Source: Chitinophagaceae bacterium (lineage in GTDB: Bacteria; Bacteroidota; Bacteroidia; Chitinophagales; Chitinophagaceae). From it: DNA of 64,000 bases. Below are positions 25,307-33,882 of this stretch, piece by piece. Below the pieces are notes generated by a model. It worked only from the letters and a program-made list of their open reading frames with translations. It was not told the origin of the DNA and did no database searches. Within the stretch, counting starts at the first letter, position 1, and each line of letters begins with the position of its first letter. The position numbers were made by a program, and so were the translations under genes. The stretch is from the NCBI GenBank assembly GCA_023957155.1, contig JAMLHK010000001.1:186001-250000 (forward strand), read 5' to 3'.

Positions 25307-26512
25307 ATGGCATTCAGAAAAATCATCAACGACCCGGTATACGGGTTTATTACCATAGACAACCCGTTAATATTCGAAATCATTTCACATCCCTGGTACC
25401 AGCGTTTACGTCGTATTAAACAAATGGCGTTGGCGCATTTAGTTTACCCCGGCGCCGTTCATACCCGCCTGCACCATTCCCTCGGCGCCTATCACTTAAT
25501 GTGTAATGCTTTGCAGGTATTAAAAGAAAAAGGAACGGTAATTACCGCAGCTGAGGATACTGCTACAAAAATAGCCATTCTTTTACACGATATGGGACAT
25601 GGCCCTTTTTCACACGCATTAGAGCACGTACTGTTGAAAAATGTTAACCATGAGCAGTTATCTCTTTTACTGATGGAGGAGCTGAACAGGCAGTTCAACG
25701 GACAACTGCAAACAGCTATTGATATTTTTACCAATACTTATCCGAAAAAATTCTTACACCAGTTAGTAAGCGGCCAGTTAGACGTAGACCGGATGGATTA
25801 TCTTACCCGCGATAGCTTTTTTACCGGTGTAAATGAAGGGGTGATCGGATACGACCGTATCATAAAAATGCTCATCGTTCATAACGGGGAGCTTATGGTG
25901 GAAGAGAAAGCCGTCTATTCCATAGAAAAGTTTTTGGTGGCACGCCGGCTGATGTACTGGCAGGTATATTTACACAAAACGGTGCTGAGCGCAGAAATGA
26001 TACTTGTTAAAATACTGGAACGGGCAAGAGCCATCGAGCTCCAAAACAACCTGCATTTACCGGATTGCGTACTTAAACGTTTTCTAACGGATGAATATAA
26101 CGGCAATATCGCGGGATACCTGGACCAGTTTTGCCAGTTAGACGATTCGGATATTATAGTCGCTATAAAAAGCTGGCGCTCCCACCCGGACAAAGTGCTG
26201 TCGTTGCTGTGTAACGGCATTTTAGACCGCCATCTGCTTAAAATAGAGCTTCAGAGCAACCCGATACCGGAAACAGCAATTGCCCTGAAGAAAAAAAACG
26301 TAATGGAACGGCTTAATATCAGTGAACAGGATGCATCCTATCTTGTATTTACAGGTGAAGCGGTTAGCGGCACCTACAATCCACTTGTTGAAAAGATTAA
26401 CATCCTTTTTAAAAATGGCGGGATCAAGGATATATCGCAGGTAGATAATGCGCTGATCCAACATAACCTTTCGGGGCCGGTGAAAAAATTTTACATTTGC
26501 TATCTTAAATAA
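25307..26512 (+). CDS. HD-domain phosphohydrolase (dGTPase-like)
   Basis: From the ATG at 25307 the protein has 401 residues. The HD motif is clear: RLHHSLGAYHL (H56/H57), ILLHDMGHGPFSHALEH (H94-D95) and VSGQLDVDRMDYLTRDS with the distal aspartate. This layout matches the family of dNTP triphosphohydrolase-like proteins found next to lpxD in many Bacteroidota; E. coli Dgt is a distant relative. A role in nucleotide hydrolysis is inferred. It ends 5 bp before lpxD, so the two form an operon. The start at 25271 adds 12 residues overlapping the predicted transcription start, so I reject it. Confidence 0.88.
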   Translation: MAFRKIINDPVYGFITIDNPLIFEIISHPWYQRLRRIKQMALAHLVYPGAVHTRLHHSLGAYHLMCNALQVLKEKGTVITAAEDTATKIAILLHDMGHGPFSHALEHVLLKNVNHEQLSLLLMEELNRQFNGQLQTAIDIFTNTYPKKFLHQLVSGQLDVDRMDYLTRDSFFTGVNEGVIGYDRIIKMLIVHNGELMVEEKAVYSIEKFLVARRLMYWQVYLHKTVLSAEMILVKILERARAIELQNNLHLPDCVLKRFLTDEYNGNIAGYLDQFCQLDDSDIIVAIKSWRSHPDKVLSLLCNGILDRHLLKIELQSNPIPETAIALKKKNVMERLNISEQDASYLVFTGEAVSGTYNPLVEKINILFKNGGIKDISQVDNALIQHNLSGPVKKFYICYLK

Positions 26513-26517
26513 TCCTT

Positions 26518-27564
26518 ATGACTTTTACGGCTGCACAGATCGCTTCACTGATTAACGGGAAAATTGAAGGCAATGCGGATGCGGGGGTACATTCGTTTAA
26601 TAAAATCGAAGAAGCCAAAGAAGGCGACCTGGCATTTCTCGCCAATCCCAAATACGAGGATTATCTCTATACTACCCAGGCATCCATCATTATAATTAAT
26701 GAATCACAGGAAATAAAAGGGCAGGTTGCGGGAACACTGATAAAAGTGCCGGATGCCTACTCCGCTTTTGCTGCCTTATTGGCCCAATACCAGGAAATGG
26801 TGTCGCAGCAGCTAACCGGTATTCAACAGCCTTCCTATATTGCCGCTTCTGCCAAACTGGGAACAAACGTTTATGTAGGGGCTTTTGTTTATATAGGCGA
26901 ACATGCAGAGATCGGGGATAATGTTAAGCTCCATCCCCACAGTTTTGTGGGTGATAAAGTACACATCGGCGACCATTCTGTTATACACCCTTCGGTTAAT
27001 ATATACCATCACTGCCAGGTAGGGAAGCATGTTACCATTCATGCCGGGGCAGTAATAGGAAGCGATGGCTTTGGATTTGCTCCCCAACAGGACGGGAGCT
27101 ATACCAAAGTACCTCAAATTGGCAACGTAGTAATAGAAGACAACGTGGAAATTGGCGCCAATAGTACCATTGACCGTGCAACCATAGGCTCAACCATTAT
27201 CCGGAAAGGATCTAAGTTAGACAACCTGGTCCATATAGCACATAACACAGAGATAGGACAGCATACGGTAATTGCAGCACAGGCAGGAATAAGCGGCAGC
27301 ACTAAAATCGGTAAAAACGTTATGATTGGCGGGCAGGCAGGCATTGTAGGTCATATTACCATTGCTGACGGCGCCAGGATAAATGCGCAAAGCGGTGTAA
27401 GTAAATCCATCAAACAACCTAACGCGGCAGTAACCGGGTCGCCGGCTTATGATTATACCAGCACACTGCGCAGCCAGGCAATATCCCGTAAGCTGCCGGA
27501 TTTTGAGAAAAGAATTCATCAACTGGAGCTGTTGCTAAAGCAACTCATGACTGAAAAAGTATAA
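26518..27564 (+). CDS. lpxD: UDP-3-O-(3-hydroxyacyl)glucosamine N-acyltransferase
   Basis: LpxD adds the second 3-hydroxyacyl chain to the lipid A precursor, from acyl-ACP, in the cytoplasm. The 348-residue protein has an N-terminal uridine-binding domain (about 1-100), then some ten hexapeptide repeats of a left-handed beta helix (for example VYIGEHAEIGDNVKLHP). The catalytic histidine lies in LVHIAHNTEIG at H239, the same number as in E. coli. A C-terminal helix (RIHQLELLLKQLM) ends it. It follows the HD gene by 5 bp and precedes lpxC-fabZ by 79 bp, where a new promoter is seen. Confidence 0.96.
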   Translation: MTFTAAQIASLINGKIEGNADAGVHSFNKIEEAKEGDLAFLANPKYEDYLYTTQASIIIINESQEIKGQVAGTLIKVPDAYSAFAALLAQYQEMVSQQLTGIQQPSYIAASAKLGTNVYVGAFVYIGEHAEIGDNVKLHPHSFVGDKVHIGDHSVIHPSVNIYHHCQVGKHVTIHAGAVIGSDGFGFAPQQDGSYTKVPQIGNVVIEDNVEIGANSTIDRATIGSTIIRKGSKLDNLVHIAHNTEIGQHTVIAAQAGISGSTKIGKNVMIGGQAGIVGHITIADGARINAQSGVSKSIKQPNAAVTGSPAYDYTSTLRSQAISRKLPDFEKRIHQLELLLKQLMTEKV

Positions 27565-27615
27565 TATCTCCCCGTATCCTCTATAACAGCATACACACTA
27601 TACGCTGTACATTCC

Positions 27616-27623
27616 TATCTTTG
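27616..27623 (+). promoter_or_regulatory. -7 box of lpxC-fabZ
   Basis: TATCTTTG is an exact TAnnTTTG match, 20 bp before the ATG at 27644. It would let lpxC-fabZ be transcribed apart from lpxD. Confidence 0.45.
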
Positions 27624-27643
27624 CCCGATAACAAAAACGAATA

Positions 27644-29047
27644 ATGAACGCAAACTTTAATCCAGATAAACAACATACGCTCAAATCAGCGGTAAGTATT
27701 TCCGGAACAGGTTTACATACAGGCATTAAGGTAGATATGATATTAAATCCTGCCAATGCAGGCTTTGGTATCCAGTTTCAGCGCATTGATGTGGCGGGGC
27801 AGCCCGTTATTAAAGCAGACTGTGACCTGGTTACGGATACTTCACGCGGAACAACGCTGGAAGATAAAGGTGTTAAAGTAAGCACGGTAGAACATATCCT
27901 GGCGGCTTTGGCCGGAATGGGAGTGGATAACTGCCTTATTGAGATCAATGGCCCGGAAATACCCATTATAGACGGGAGCTCGGCCCCTTTTGTAGAAATC
28001 ATCGAAGAAGCCGGTGTACTGGAACAGGAAGCAGCAAAATTGTGGTACACGATAGACAGCAACATTACCTATTACGATGAAGAGAAAAGGGTGGAAATGG
28101 TGGCTATGCCGGCTATTGAATATAAGATTACAACCCTTATTGATTTTAACAGCCCGGTTCTGGGAACGCAACATGCAGGACTGAAGCACCTCAAAGATTT
28201 TAAATCGGAAATTGCTCCCTGCCGTACTTTTTGCTTTTTACACGAGCTGGAAATGTTGTTAGACAACAACCTTATAAAAGGTGGGGATATCAATAACGCC
28301 ATAGTGGTAGTAGACAAACCGGTAAGTAAAGCGGAGATGGAACGCCTCGGTAAAGCTTTCGGCAAAGAAAAAATGGAAGTAAAAAGCGGCGGCTATCTCA
28401 ATAACCTTGAGCTGCGTTTTCCCAATGAGCCTGCACGCCACAAATTATTAGACATTATCGGCGACCTGTCGCTCATAGGTACTCCTATAAAAGCACATAT
28501 TATTGCAAACCGTCCGGGGCATGCATCTAATGTAAATTTTGCCAAAAAAATAAAGCAGCACATCAGGATAAATAAACAAATGCTGGACATGCCGATATAT
28601 GACCCTAACCAGGCGCCCATATATAATACACAGCAAATTGAAAAGACCCTGCCTCACCGTTTCCCCTTTTTACTGGTGGATAAGATCATAGAACTGACCG
28701 ATACCAAAATTGTAGGTATAAAAAACGTAACCTTTAACGAGCCTTTCTTTGTGGGGCATTTTCCCGGTAACCCGGTAATGCCCGGGGTGCTCCAGATAGA
28801 AGCCCTGGCACAAACCGGCGGGATCCTGGCTATTAACGCCCTGCCACCGGGAGAATATGACACCTATTTTGTTAAAATGGATAACGCCCGTTTTCGCCTC
28901 AAGGTAGTTCCGGGTGATACCATGATCCTCAAAATGGAGCTGAAAGCCCCGATCCGGAGAGGAATGTGCGAGATGCAGGGAACCGTATACGTAGGAAATA
29001 AGATAGCTACCGAAGCTACATTAATGGCACAATTAGTAAAGCGGTAA
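27644..29047 (+). CDS. lpxC-fabZ: Bifunctional UDP-3-O-acyl-GlcNAc deacetylase / 3-hydroxyacyl-ACP dehydratase
   Basis: This is the LpxC-FabZ fusion typical of Bacteroidota. LpxC (residues about 9-300) is the zinc deacetylase that commits flux to lipid A, with ligands H84 (STVEHILAAL), H266 and D270 (ARHKLLDIIGD). FabZ (about 325-467) dehydrates 3-hydroxyacyl-ACP in fatty-acid synthesis, with the catalytic pair H372 (FVGHFPGNPVMPG) and E386 (LQIEALAQ). Both sites look intact. Because 3-hydroxyacyl-ACP is the branch point between the two pathways, the fusion ties their protein amounts together. A terminator-like hairpin follows before lpxA. Confidence 0.96.
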   Translation: MNANFNPDKQHTLKSAVSISGTGLHTGIKVDMILNPANAGFGIQFQRIDVAGQPVIKADCDLVTDTSRGTTLEDKGVKVSTVEHILAALAGMGVDNCLIEINGPEIPIIDGSSAPFVEIIEEAGVLEQEAAKLWYTIDSNITYYDEEKRVEMVAMPAIEYKITTLIDFNSPVLGTQHAGLKHLKDFKSEIAPCRTFCFLHELEMLLDNNLIKGGDINNAIVVVDKPVSKAEMERLGKAFGKEKMEVKSGGYLNNLELRFPNEPARHKLLDIIGDLSLIGTPIKAHIIANRPGHASNVNFAKKIKQHIRINKQMLDMPIYDPNQAPIYNTQQIEKTLPHRFPFLLVDKIIELTDTKIVGIKNVTFNEPFFVGHFPGNPVMPGVLQIEALAQTGGILAINALPPGEYDTYFVKMDNARFRLKVVPGDTMILKMELKAPIRRGMCEMQGTVYVGNKIATEATLMAQLVKR

Positions 29048-29068
29048 TGATGAATATCATCTTTTCCT

Positions 29069-29076
29069 TACTTTTG
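29069..29076 (+). promoter_or_regulatory. -7 box upstream of lpxA
   Basis: TACTTTTG is an exact TAnnTTTG match. Its expected start point (about 29083) coincides with the first bases of the hairpin at 29081-29101. Confidence 0.45.
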
Positions 29077-29080
29077 CCCT

Positions 29081-29107
29081 CGTCAGGAAAACTACCTGAC
29101 GTTTTTT
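29081..29107 (+). terminator. Hairpin with T-tract between lpxC-fabZ and lpxA
   Basis: CGTCAGG (29081-29087) pairs perfectly with CCTGACG (29095-29101) around a 7-base loop, and six T follow (29102-29107). This is a standard intrinsic terminator for lpxC-fabZ. It could also form the 5' end of an lpxA transcript started from the adjacent -7 box. Confidence 0.75.
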
Positions 29108-29160
29108 GTATATACGAATGAGCCCCATGACCATGAATACCCAATAAGAAATAATCATCA

Positions 29161-29967
29161 ATGATTCATCCCCACACATATATTCATCCGAACGCCAAGC
29201 TGGCCACCAACGTAAAAATTGATCCCTTTACCGTCATCCATCATAATGTGGAAGTAGGAGAAGGCACCTGGATCGGCAGTAACGTAACTATTATGGAAGG
29301 TGCGAGGATCGGGAAAAATTGCCGCATCTTTCCCGGGGCAGTTATATCGGCTATCCCCCAAGACCTGAAATTTGAAGGTGAGGATTCCTTAGTTGAGATA
29401 GGTGACAATACCACCATACGCGAATTTGTTACTATTAACCGCGGCACCAAAGAAAGAGGAAAAACAACCGTAGGTAACAATTGCCTGATACAGGCATACA
29501 GCCATATTGCACACGACTGCTCTATAGGAAATAACTGCATCATTACCAATAATACCCAGATGGCGGGGCACGTGATCATGGGCGACTGGTCAATACTCGG
29601 GGGAATGTGCGCGGTACACCAGTTTGTAAAGATCGGCGCTCACTCTTATATTGGCGGCGGATCGCTGGTAGGCAAGGATGTACCTCCCTATATTAAAGCC
29701 GGCCGTCAACCCCTTAGCTATGCCGGTGTAAATTCAATCGGGCTTAAACGCAGGGGATTTACCATTGAAAAGATCAATCATATCCTGGATATCTACCGCA
29801 CCCTTTACAATAAAGGCTTAAATACTTCGCAGGCTTTGGAAATCCTGGAAGAAGAATTCCAGGCCACCGATGAGAGAGACGAAATTGTAACATTTATTCG
29901 TGAAAGTGGAAGAGGTATCATTAAACGCTACACTAAAAACAGCGTGGATGACGATATCCTTGAATAA
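29161..29967 (+). CDS. lpxA: UDP-N-acetylglucosamine O-acyltransferase
   Basis: LpxA performs the first step of lipid A synthesis, moving a 3-hydroxyacyl chain from ACP to the 3-OH of UDP-GlcNAc. The 268-residue protein is a left-handed beta helix of hexapeptide repeats for about 190 residues (VGEGTWIGSNVTIMEGARIG) with a helical C-terminal domain. The catalytic histidine is H118 in HIAHDCSIGN. GGGSLVGKDVPPYIKAGR and LNSIGLKRRGF-like residues (VNSIGLKRRGF) are strongly conserved. Its last 20 bases overlap the following ABC ATPase gene, implying translational coupling. Confidence 0.96.
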   Translation: MIHPHTYIHPNAKLATNVKIDPFTVIHHNVEVGEGTWIGSNVTIMEGARIGKNCRIFPGAVISAIPQDLKFEGEDSLVEIGDNTTIREFVTINRGTKERGKTTVGNNCLIQAYSHIAHDCSIGNNCIITNNTQMAGHVIMGDWSILGGMCAVHQFVKIGAHSYIGGGSLVGKDVPPYIKAGRQPLSYAGVNSIGLKRRGFTIEKINHILDIYRTLYNKGLNTSQALEILEEEFQATDERDEIVTFIRESGRGIIKRYTKNSVDDDILE

Positions 29968-30574
29968 TACAGGAAAACGATTTAACCGGGACTGGATATT
30001 CCGGCATATCAACTATCAATTCTTCCAGGGTACCGCATACGCTATCACCGGACCCAACGGATCAGGCAAATCAACACTACTGCAGGTCATAGCCGGTGCA
30101 CTTTCTGCCAACGAAGGGAAAGTGGAATATCTCCGCCAGCCGAATAACAACCCGGTCCCTGCAGATCAGATCCACCTTCATCTTTCCTTTGCCGCTCCCT
30201 ATATGGAATTGATTGAAGAAATGACCCTGTTTGAATTCCTGCATTTCCATCAACAATTCAAACCTTTCATCACACAAACGGAAATTCCGGAAATTATCCG
30301 CCTGATCGGGTTAGAAAATGCAACCCGCAAGCAGATCCGGTATTTCAGCAGCGGTATGAAGCAAAGAGTAAAGCTGGCGCAATCTGTTTTTTCGGATACG
30401 CCTGTTTTACTGTTAGATGAACCCTGTACCAATTTAGATGCTGCCGGCATTTCACTTTACCAGCAGCTGATAACCACCTACTGTAAGCAACGGCTCATTA
30501 TTGTAAGCAGTAATGACGAAGCGGAATACGCTTTCTGCAGCGAACAATTGCATATCAGCCACTACAAATCATGA
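29948..30574 (+). CDS. ABC transporter ATP-binding protein
   Basis: The product is 208 residues from the ATG at 29948, which lies inside the end of lpxA. Walker A is TGPNGSGKSTLL (about 34-45), the signature is RYFSSGMKQRVKLAQ, Walker B is PVLLLDEPCTNLD, and the switch histidine position reads IIVSSNDEAE, where serine or asparagine replaces the usual histidine (VSSHD-like). No membrane subunit follows, so the partner lies elsewhere. Coupling to lpxA hints at envelope lipid or LPS export, but that is inference. A GTG at 29900 would add 16 residues translated from lpxA sequence and is unlikely. Confidence 0.85.
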   Translation: MTISLNNTGKRFNRDWIFRHINYQFFQGTAYAITGPNGSGKSTLLQVIAGALSANEGKVEYLRQPNNNPVPADQIHLHLSFAAPYMELIEEMTLFEFLHFHQQFKPFITQTEIPEIIRLIGLENATRKQIRYFSSGMKQRVKLAQSVFSDTPVLLLDEPCTNLDAAGISLYQQLITTYCKQRLIIVSSNDEAEYAFCSEQLHISHYKS

Positions 30575-30726
30575 AGACCGCTTACGCTACAGGAGCGCGC
30601 TGCCCAATACACAGCAAGTAACCCCGGAAGAGCATCTACATAAAAATCCGGAACGGAACATTCATACAACTGAGCATCCAAACGTGATTTTTTTTAAATT
30701 CGCGTAATCTTTAAAATCAATACCGG

Positions 30727-31971
30727 TTGGAACTTTATTACTCATTCTCCATTTTAATTGTACTGGCGTCCTTTTTTGCTTACCTGAACCTGCGGATATT
30801 AAAACTACCTTCTACCATTGGCATTATGCTCATTGCCATTTTTGTTTCGCTACTTATCCGGATTATCGGCTCCAATATTTTTCCCAATACCACCCTGAGC
30901 TTCTTTAACCTGATATCGGAATTTGACTTCACAGAAATACTCATGGGCGCAATGCTTAATTTTCTGCTTTTTGCCGGCGCCATTCATGTCAACTTCTCTG
31001 ATCTCAGGGAACAGCGATCGCCGATATTTGTCTTTTCCACGGTGAGCGTTATTATTTCCACTTTTGTGGTAGCCTTCCTGCTATATAATATAGCACCGCT
31101 TTTTCATGAAAATATTCCTTTCATTTACTGCCTGTTGTTTGGCGCTTTAATATCCCCTACCGATCCTATCGCCGTGCTGGGCATTTTAAAGCAGGCAAAG
31201 GTTCCTAAAACCCTGGAAACAAAGATTGCGGGAGAGTCGCTTTTTAATGATGGGGTTGCCGTTGTATTATTTGCAGTTATCCTGCAGCTTACCAAGGCAG
31301 ATGCTATAGATATTTCTATCGGCTCTATTTCGTGGCTCCTGGCAAAAGAGGCGCTGGGCGGGCTGCTGTTAGGTGTGCTGCTTGGCTTTGGAACATCCAA
31401 TGCCATAAAAAAGATAGACGATTATAAAGTGTCGGTGCTCATAACCCTTTCCGTAGTAATGGGTGGATACCTTATTGCCCATACCCTGCACATTTCAGGA
31501 CCGCTTACAATGGTTGCCGCAGGACTTATCATCGGTAACTACGGGAAAAAAACAGCCATGTCGCCGGAAACGAAAGACTACCTGAATAAATTCTGGGAAC
31601 TGGTAGACGAGATCATGAATGCCATACTATTCCTCTTTATCGGGTTTGAATTACTGCTGATCCCCGACCTGGTCAGTCACCTGGCTCTTGGCGTTATGGC
31701 TATTATCATTGTGCTGCTGGCAAGACTGCTTTCTATCTGGATCCCCTCAGCCATCGTGCCATTTAAAAACAAGTTTTTGAAAGGAGCGCTTACCGTAATG
31801 GTATGGGGCGGGCTGCGCGGTGGCGTATCCATAGCGCTTGTTTTGTCCATAGATAATGGAGCCCATAAAAACTTATTATTAGAGATCACTTATTTCGTAG
31901 TGGTATTCTCCATCGTGGTGCAGGGACTTACCGTAGGCAAAGTGGCAAAAAAAGCACTGGCGGCCAACTGA
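30727..31971 (+). CDS. Cation/proton antiporter of the CPA1 family (NhaP-like)
   Basis: The 414-residue membrane protein has about 12 hydrophobic segments. [17 protein letters not shown] and [15 protein letters not shown] are the core ion-binding signatures of CPA1 Na+(K+)/H+ exchangers, with aspartates in DPIAV and NDGVA and the conserved arginine in [15 protein letters not shown]. It regulates cytoplasmic pH and sodium. The start is a TTG at 30727: an in-frame stop lies at 30712-30714 and the first ATG would remove the first membrane helix. Its upstream 152-bp space shows no clear promoter box. Confidence 0.9.
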   Translation: MELYYSFSILIVLASFFAYLNLRILKLPSTIGIMLIAIFVSLLIRIIGSNIFPNTTLSFFNLISEFDFTEILMGAMLNFLLFAGAIHVNFSDLREQRSPIFVFSTVSVIISTFVVAFLLYNIAPLFHENIPFIYCLLFGALISPTDPIAVLGILKQAKVPKTLETKIAGESLFNDGVAVVLFAVILQLTKADAIDISIGSISWLLAKEALGGLLLGVLLGFGTSNAIKKIDDYKVSVLITLSVVMGGYLIAHTLHISGPLTMVAAGLIIGNYGKKTAMSPETKDYLNKFWELVDEIMNAILFLFIGFELLLIPDLVSHLALGVMAIIIVLLARLLSIWIPSAIVPFKNKFLKGALTVMVWGGLRGGVSIALVLSIDNGAHKNLLLEITYFVVVFSIVVQGLTVGKVAKKALAAN

Positions 31972-32019
31972 TCTGAAAGTGTACACTCCGTCCGGTGGAA
32001 CAGCAGGTTCACTTACAAT

Positions 32020-33234
32020 CTATCTTCTGCTGGCAATGAGTAAATTCAGGTCGGTATATTTCAAATTAAAACGCTGACTGAGGTAGATATTGGTCAGCGC
32101 ACCTTTAAACAGATAAATGCCGCTGCGGATATTAAACTTGTGCCATACTAATTTTTCCAGTCCGCCTTCATCACCTATTTCGAGCAACAAAGGCATCAGC
32201 ACATTGCTGATAGCCTGCGATGCCGTGCGGGCAAAACCGGAAGGTATATTGGGCACACAATAATGGATAACACCATGCTTAATAAATACCGGGCTTTCAT
32301 GTGAAGTGATCTCGGAAGTTTCAAAACAACCACCACGATCAATACACACATCCATTATTACACTACCCGAACGCATAATAGAAACCATTTCTTCCGTAGC
32401 TACAATAGGGGTTCGCCCGCCAAAAGAAGACAGGGCCCCCACCGCTACATCACAGGTTTTTAGCTGCTTGGCTAAAATCTTAGGCTCAATCACGGAAGTC
32501 CATAACCGCACCCCGATATTACCCTGCATACGCTTAAGCTTGTAGATATTATTATCAAAAACCTTTACACTGCTACCCATAGCCAGGGCGGTTCTTGCTG
32601 CGTACTCACCAACAATCCCGGCACCTATGATCACTACTTTTGTAGGAGGTATCCCCGATATCCCTCCAAGCAACATCCCTTTGCCGTTATTGGCATTGCT
32701 TAAATAATTACCCGCCAGCAGCATAACCGCGCTACCAGCAATTTCACTCATGCTGCGTACAATCGGGTTATGTCCCGAATCATCTTTAAAGTTCTCAAAC
32801 GATAAAGCGGTAATCCGCTTCTCCATCATCTGCTGTAAAATATCCGTTTTCATTACAGGCAGGTGAATGGGAGATATGATCGTCTGGTTTTGTTTTAACA
32901 AAACGGTCTCTTCATCGGTTACCGGCGCCGATTTTATAACCAGATCGCATTGAAACACTTCCTCCTTGCTGTACGTAATCTTAGCGCCTGCTTCACTGTA
33001 ATCCTTTTCAGAAAAATGTGCACCCTCGCCTGCCCGGTGCTCAACCACTACCCTGTGACCATTATTGGTAAGCACGTTCACTGCATCAGGCGTTAATGCA
33101 ATCCTGTTTTCCTGAAAAGAATTCTCTTTCGGGATCCCAATCAGCTGCTGGGCGCCACGCGGCTTAATATCTAACGTTTCTTCTAATGTTTCGTAACTGA
33201 ACGATGTACCTACAAATGGCTTCTCTCCCGGCAT
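32020..33234 (-). CDS. ald: Alanine dehydrogenase
   Basis: The enzyme interconverts L-alanine and pyruvate plus ammonia with NAD. The 404-residue protein has the AlaDH/PNT N-domain (IGIPKENSFQENRIALTPDAV, about 36-57), the Rossmann motif VVIIGAGIVGEYAARTA (about 207-223) and the conserved VMDVCIDRGGC segment of the C-domain. A leading 30 residues (MPGEKPFVGTSFSYETLEET) and a C-terminal extension make it longer than the 370-residue standard, as is common in Bacteroidota. Transhydrogenase alpha subunits are the alternative, but no beta subunit is present. It lies 37 bp after tsaE on the same strand. Confidence 0.87.
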   Translation of the reverse strand: MPGEKPFVGTSFSYETLEETLDIKPRGAQQLIGIPKENSFQENRIALTPDAVNVLTNNGHRVVVEHRAGEGAHFSEKDYSEAGAKITYSKEEVFQCDLVIKSAPVTDEETVLLKQNQTIISPIHLPVMKTDILQQMMEKRITALSFENFKDDSGHNPIVRSMSEIAGSAVMLLAGNYLSNANNGKGMLLGGISGIPPTKVVIIGAGIVGEYAARTALAMGSSVKVFDNNIYKLKRMQGNIGVRLWTSVIEPKILAKQLKTCDVAVGALSSFGGRTPIVATEEMVSIMRSGSVIMDVCIDRGGCFETSEITSHESPVFIKHGVIHYCVPNIPSGFARTASQAISNVLMPLLLEIGDEGGLEKLVWHKFNIRSGIYLFKGALTNIYLSQRFNLKYTDLNLLIASRR

Positions 33235-33271
33235 AGACTGGACAGGTTTGAGTTAACAATTTACTAAAAAA

Positions 33272-33697
33272 TCATCTCCGAAAATCAATTTTCAATAACC
33301 GGGTATCCTGATCTACAGCATACAGGTAAATATCTGTCCTGTTTTCGGGTAAAAGAGAAGGTATTTTCTCCGGCCATTCCACAAAGCAAATATCTCCCGA
33401 GTATAAGCAATCCTCAATCCCGGCCTGGATCGCTTCCTCTTCATCCTTTAGCCGGTAAAGATCAATATGAAAAATACGCTTCGTAATACCCCCCTCATTA
33501 TAAGTGTATTCATTGATCAGTGAAAAGGTGGGACTACTTAAAGAATCGGTAATCCCTTTAATGGTACATAATGCGGCAATAAAAGTAGTTTTACCTGCTC
33601 CCATTTCACCATGAAAAGCAAATACACCACCCTGTACCTGCTCCCAGAAGAAGCGGGCCTGCTGTTGTATATTTTCTAATGTAATTTCCAGCTCCAT
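33272..33697 (-). CDS. tsaE: tRNA threonylcarbamoyladenosine biosynthesis ATPase TsaE
   Basis: TsaE is the ATPase that recycles the TsaBD complex making t6A37 in tRNAs that read ANN codons. From the ATG at 33697 the protein has 141 residues, the usual size. It has a P-loop in FHGEMGAGKTTFIAALC (about 31-44), SSPTFSLINEY and FHIDLYRL (switch and Walker B), and CFVEWPEKI. The frame stays open to a TTG at 33847, which would add 50 residues encoded by the inverted and direct repeats at 33723-33839. No family member has such an extension, so I reject it. It is divergent from the P-type ATPase. Confidence 0.93.
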   Translation of the reverse strand: MELEITLENIQQQARFFWEQVQGGVFAFHGEMGAGKTTFIAALCTIKGITDSLSSPTFSLINEYTYNEGGITKRIFHIDLYRLKDEEEAIQAGIEDCLYSGDICFVEWPEKIPSLLPENRTDIYLYAVDQDTRLLKIDFRR

Positions 33698-33722
33698 AAA
33701 CAATATACCCGAACGTTTTACT

Positions 33723-33765
33723 GGTTCCGGGGCTAAGGTATTTTCCGTACCTGAGGCCCGGAACC
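33723..33765. repeat. Two-level inverted repeat between tsaE and the P-type ATPase
   Basis: The outer arms GGTTCCGG (33723-33730) and CCGGAACC (33758-33765) pair perfectly. Inside them AGGTA (33736-33740) pairs with TACCT (33748-33752) around a 7-base loop, separated from the outer stem by symmetric 5-base internal loops. It resembles a REP-type palindrome or an operator pair. Confidence 0.6.
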
Positions 33766-33779
33766 TCTTTCTGCCTCCC

Positions 33780-33839
33780 TGTTGCAAAGATACCGGCTGT
33801 TTTAAGGCTTTACTGACACCGTGTTGCAAAGATATTGGC
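33780..33839. repeat. 18-bp direct repeat upstream of tsaE
   Basis: TGTTGCAAAGATACCGGC (33780-33797) recurs as TGTTGCAAAGATATTGGC (33822-33839), 16 of 18 identical, 42 bp apart. It lies beside the inverted repeat in the divergent tsaE/P-ATPase space. Confidence 0.6.
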
Positions 33840-33870
33840 AATTGCAATTTTTCTTCATTATACGGACAAG

Positions 33871-33878
33871 TAATTTTG
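33871..33878 (+). promoter_or_regulatory. -7 box of the P-type ATPase gene
   Basis: TAATTTTG is an exact TAnnTTTG match ending 4 bp before the ATG at 33883. The transcript would begin at or next to the start codon. Confidence 0.5.
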
Positions 33879-33882
33879 CATT

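Noticed and set aside
33697-33847. N-terminal extension of tsaE by 50 residues
   Set aside because: The extra residues are translated from inverted and direct repeats and begin at a TTG. The ATG at 33697 gives the standard TsaE length.
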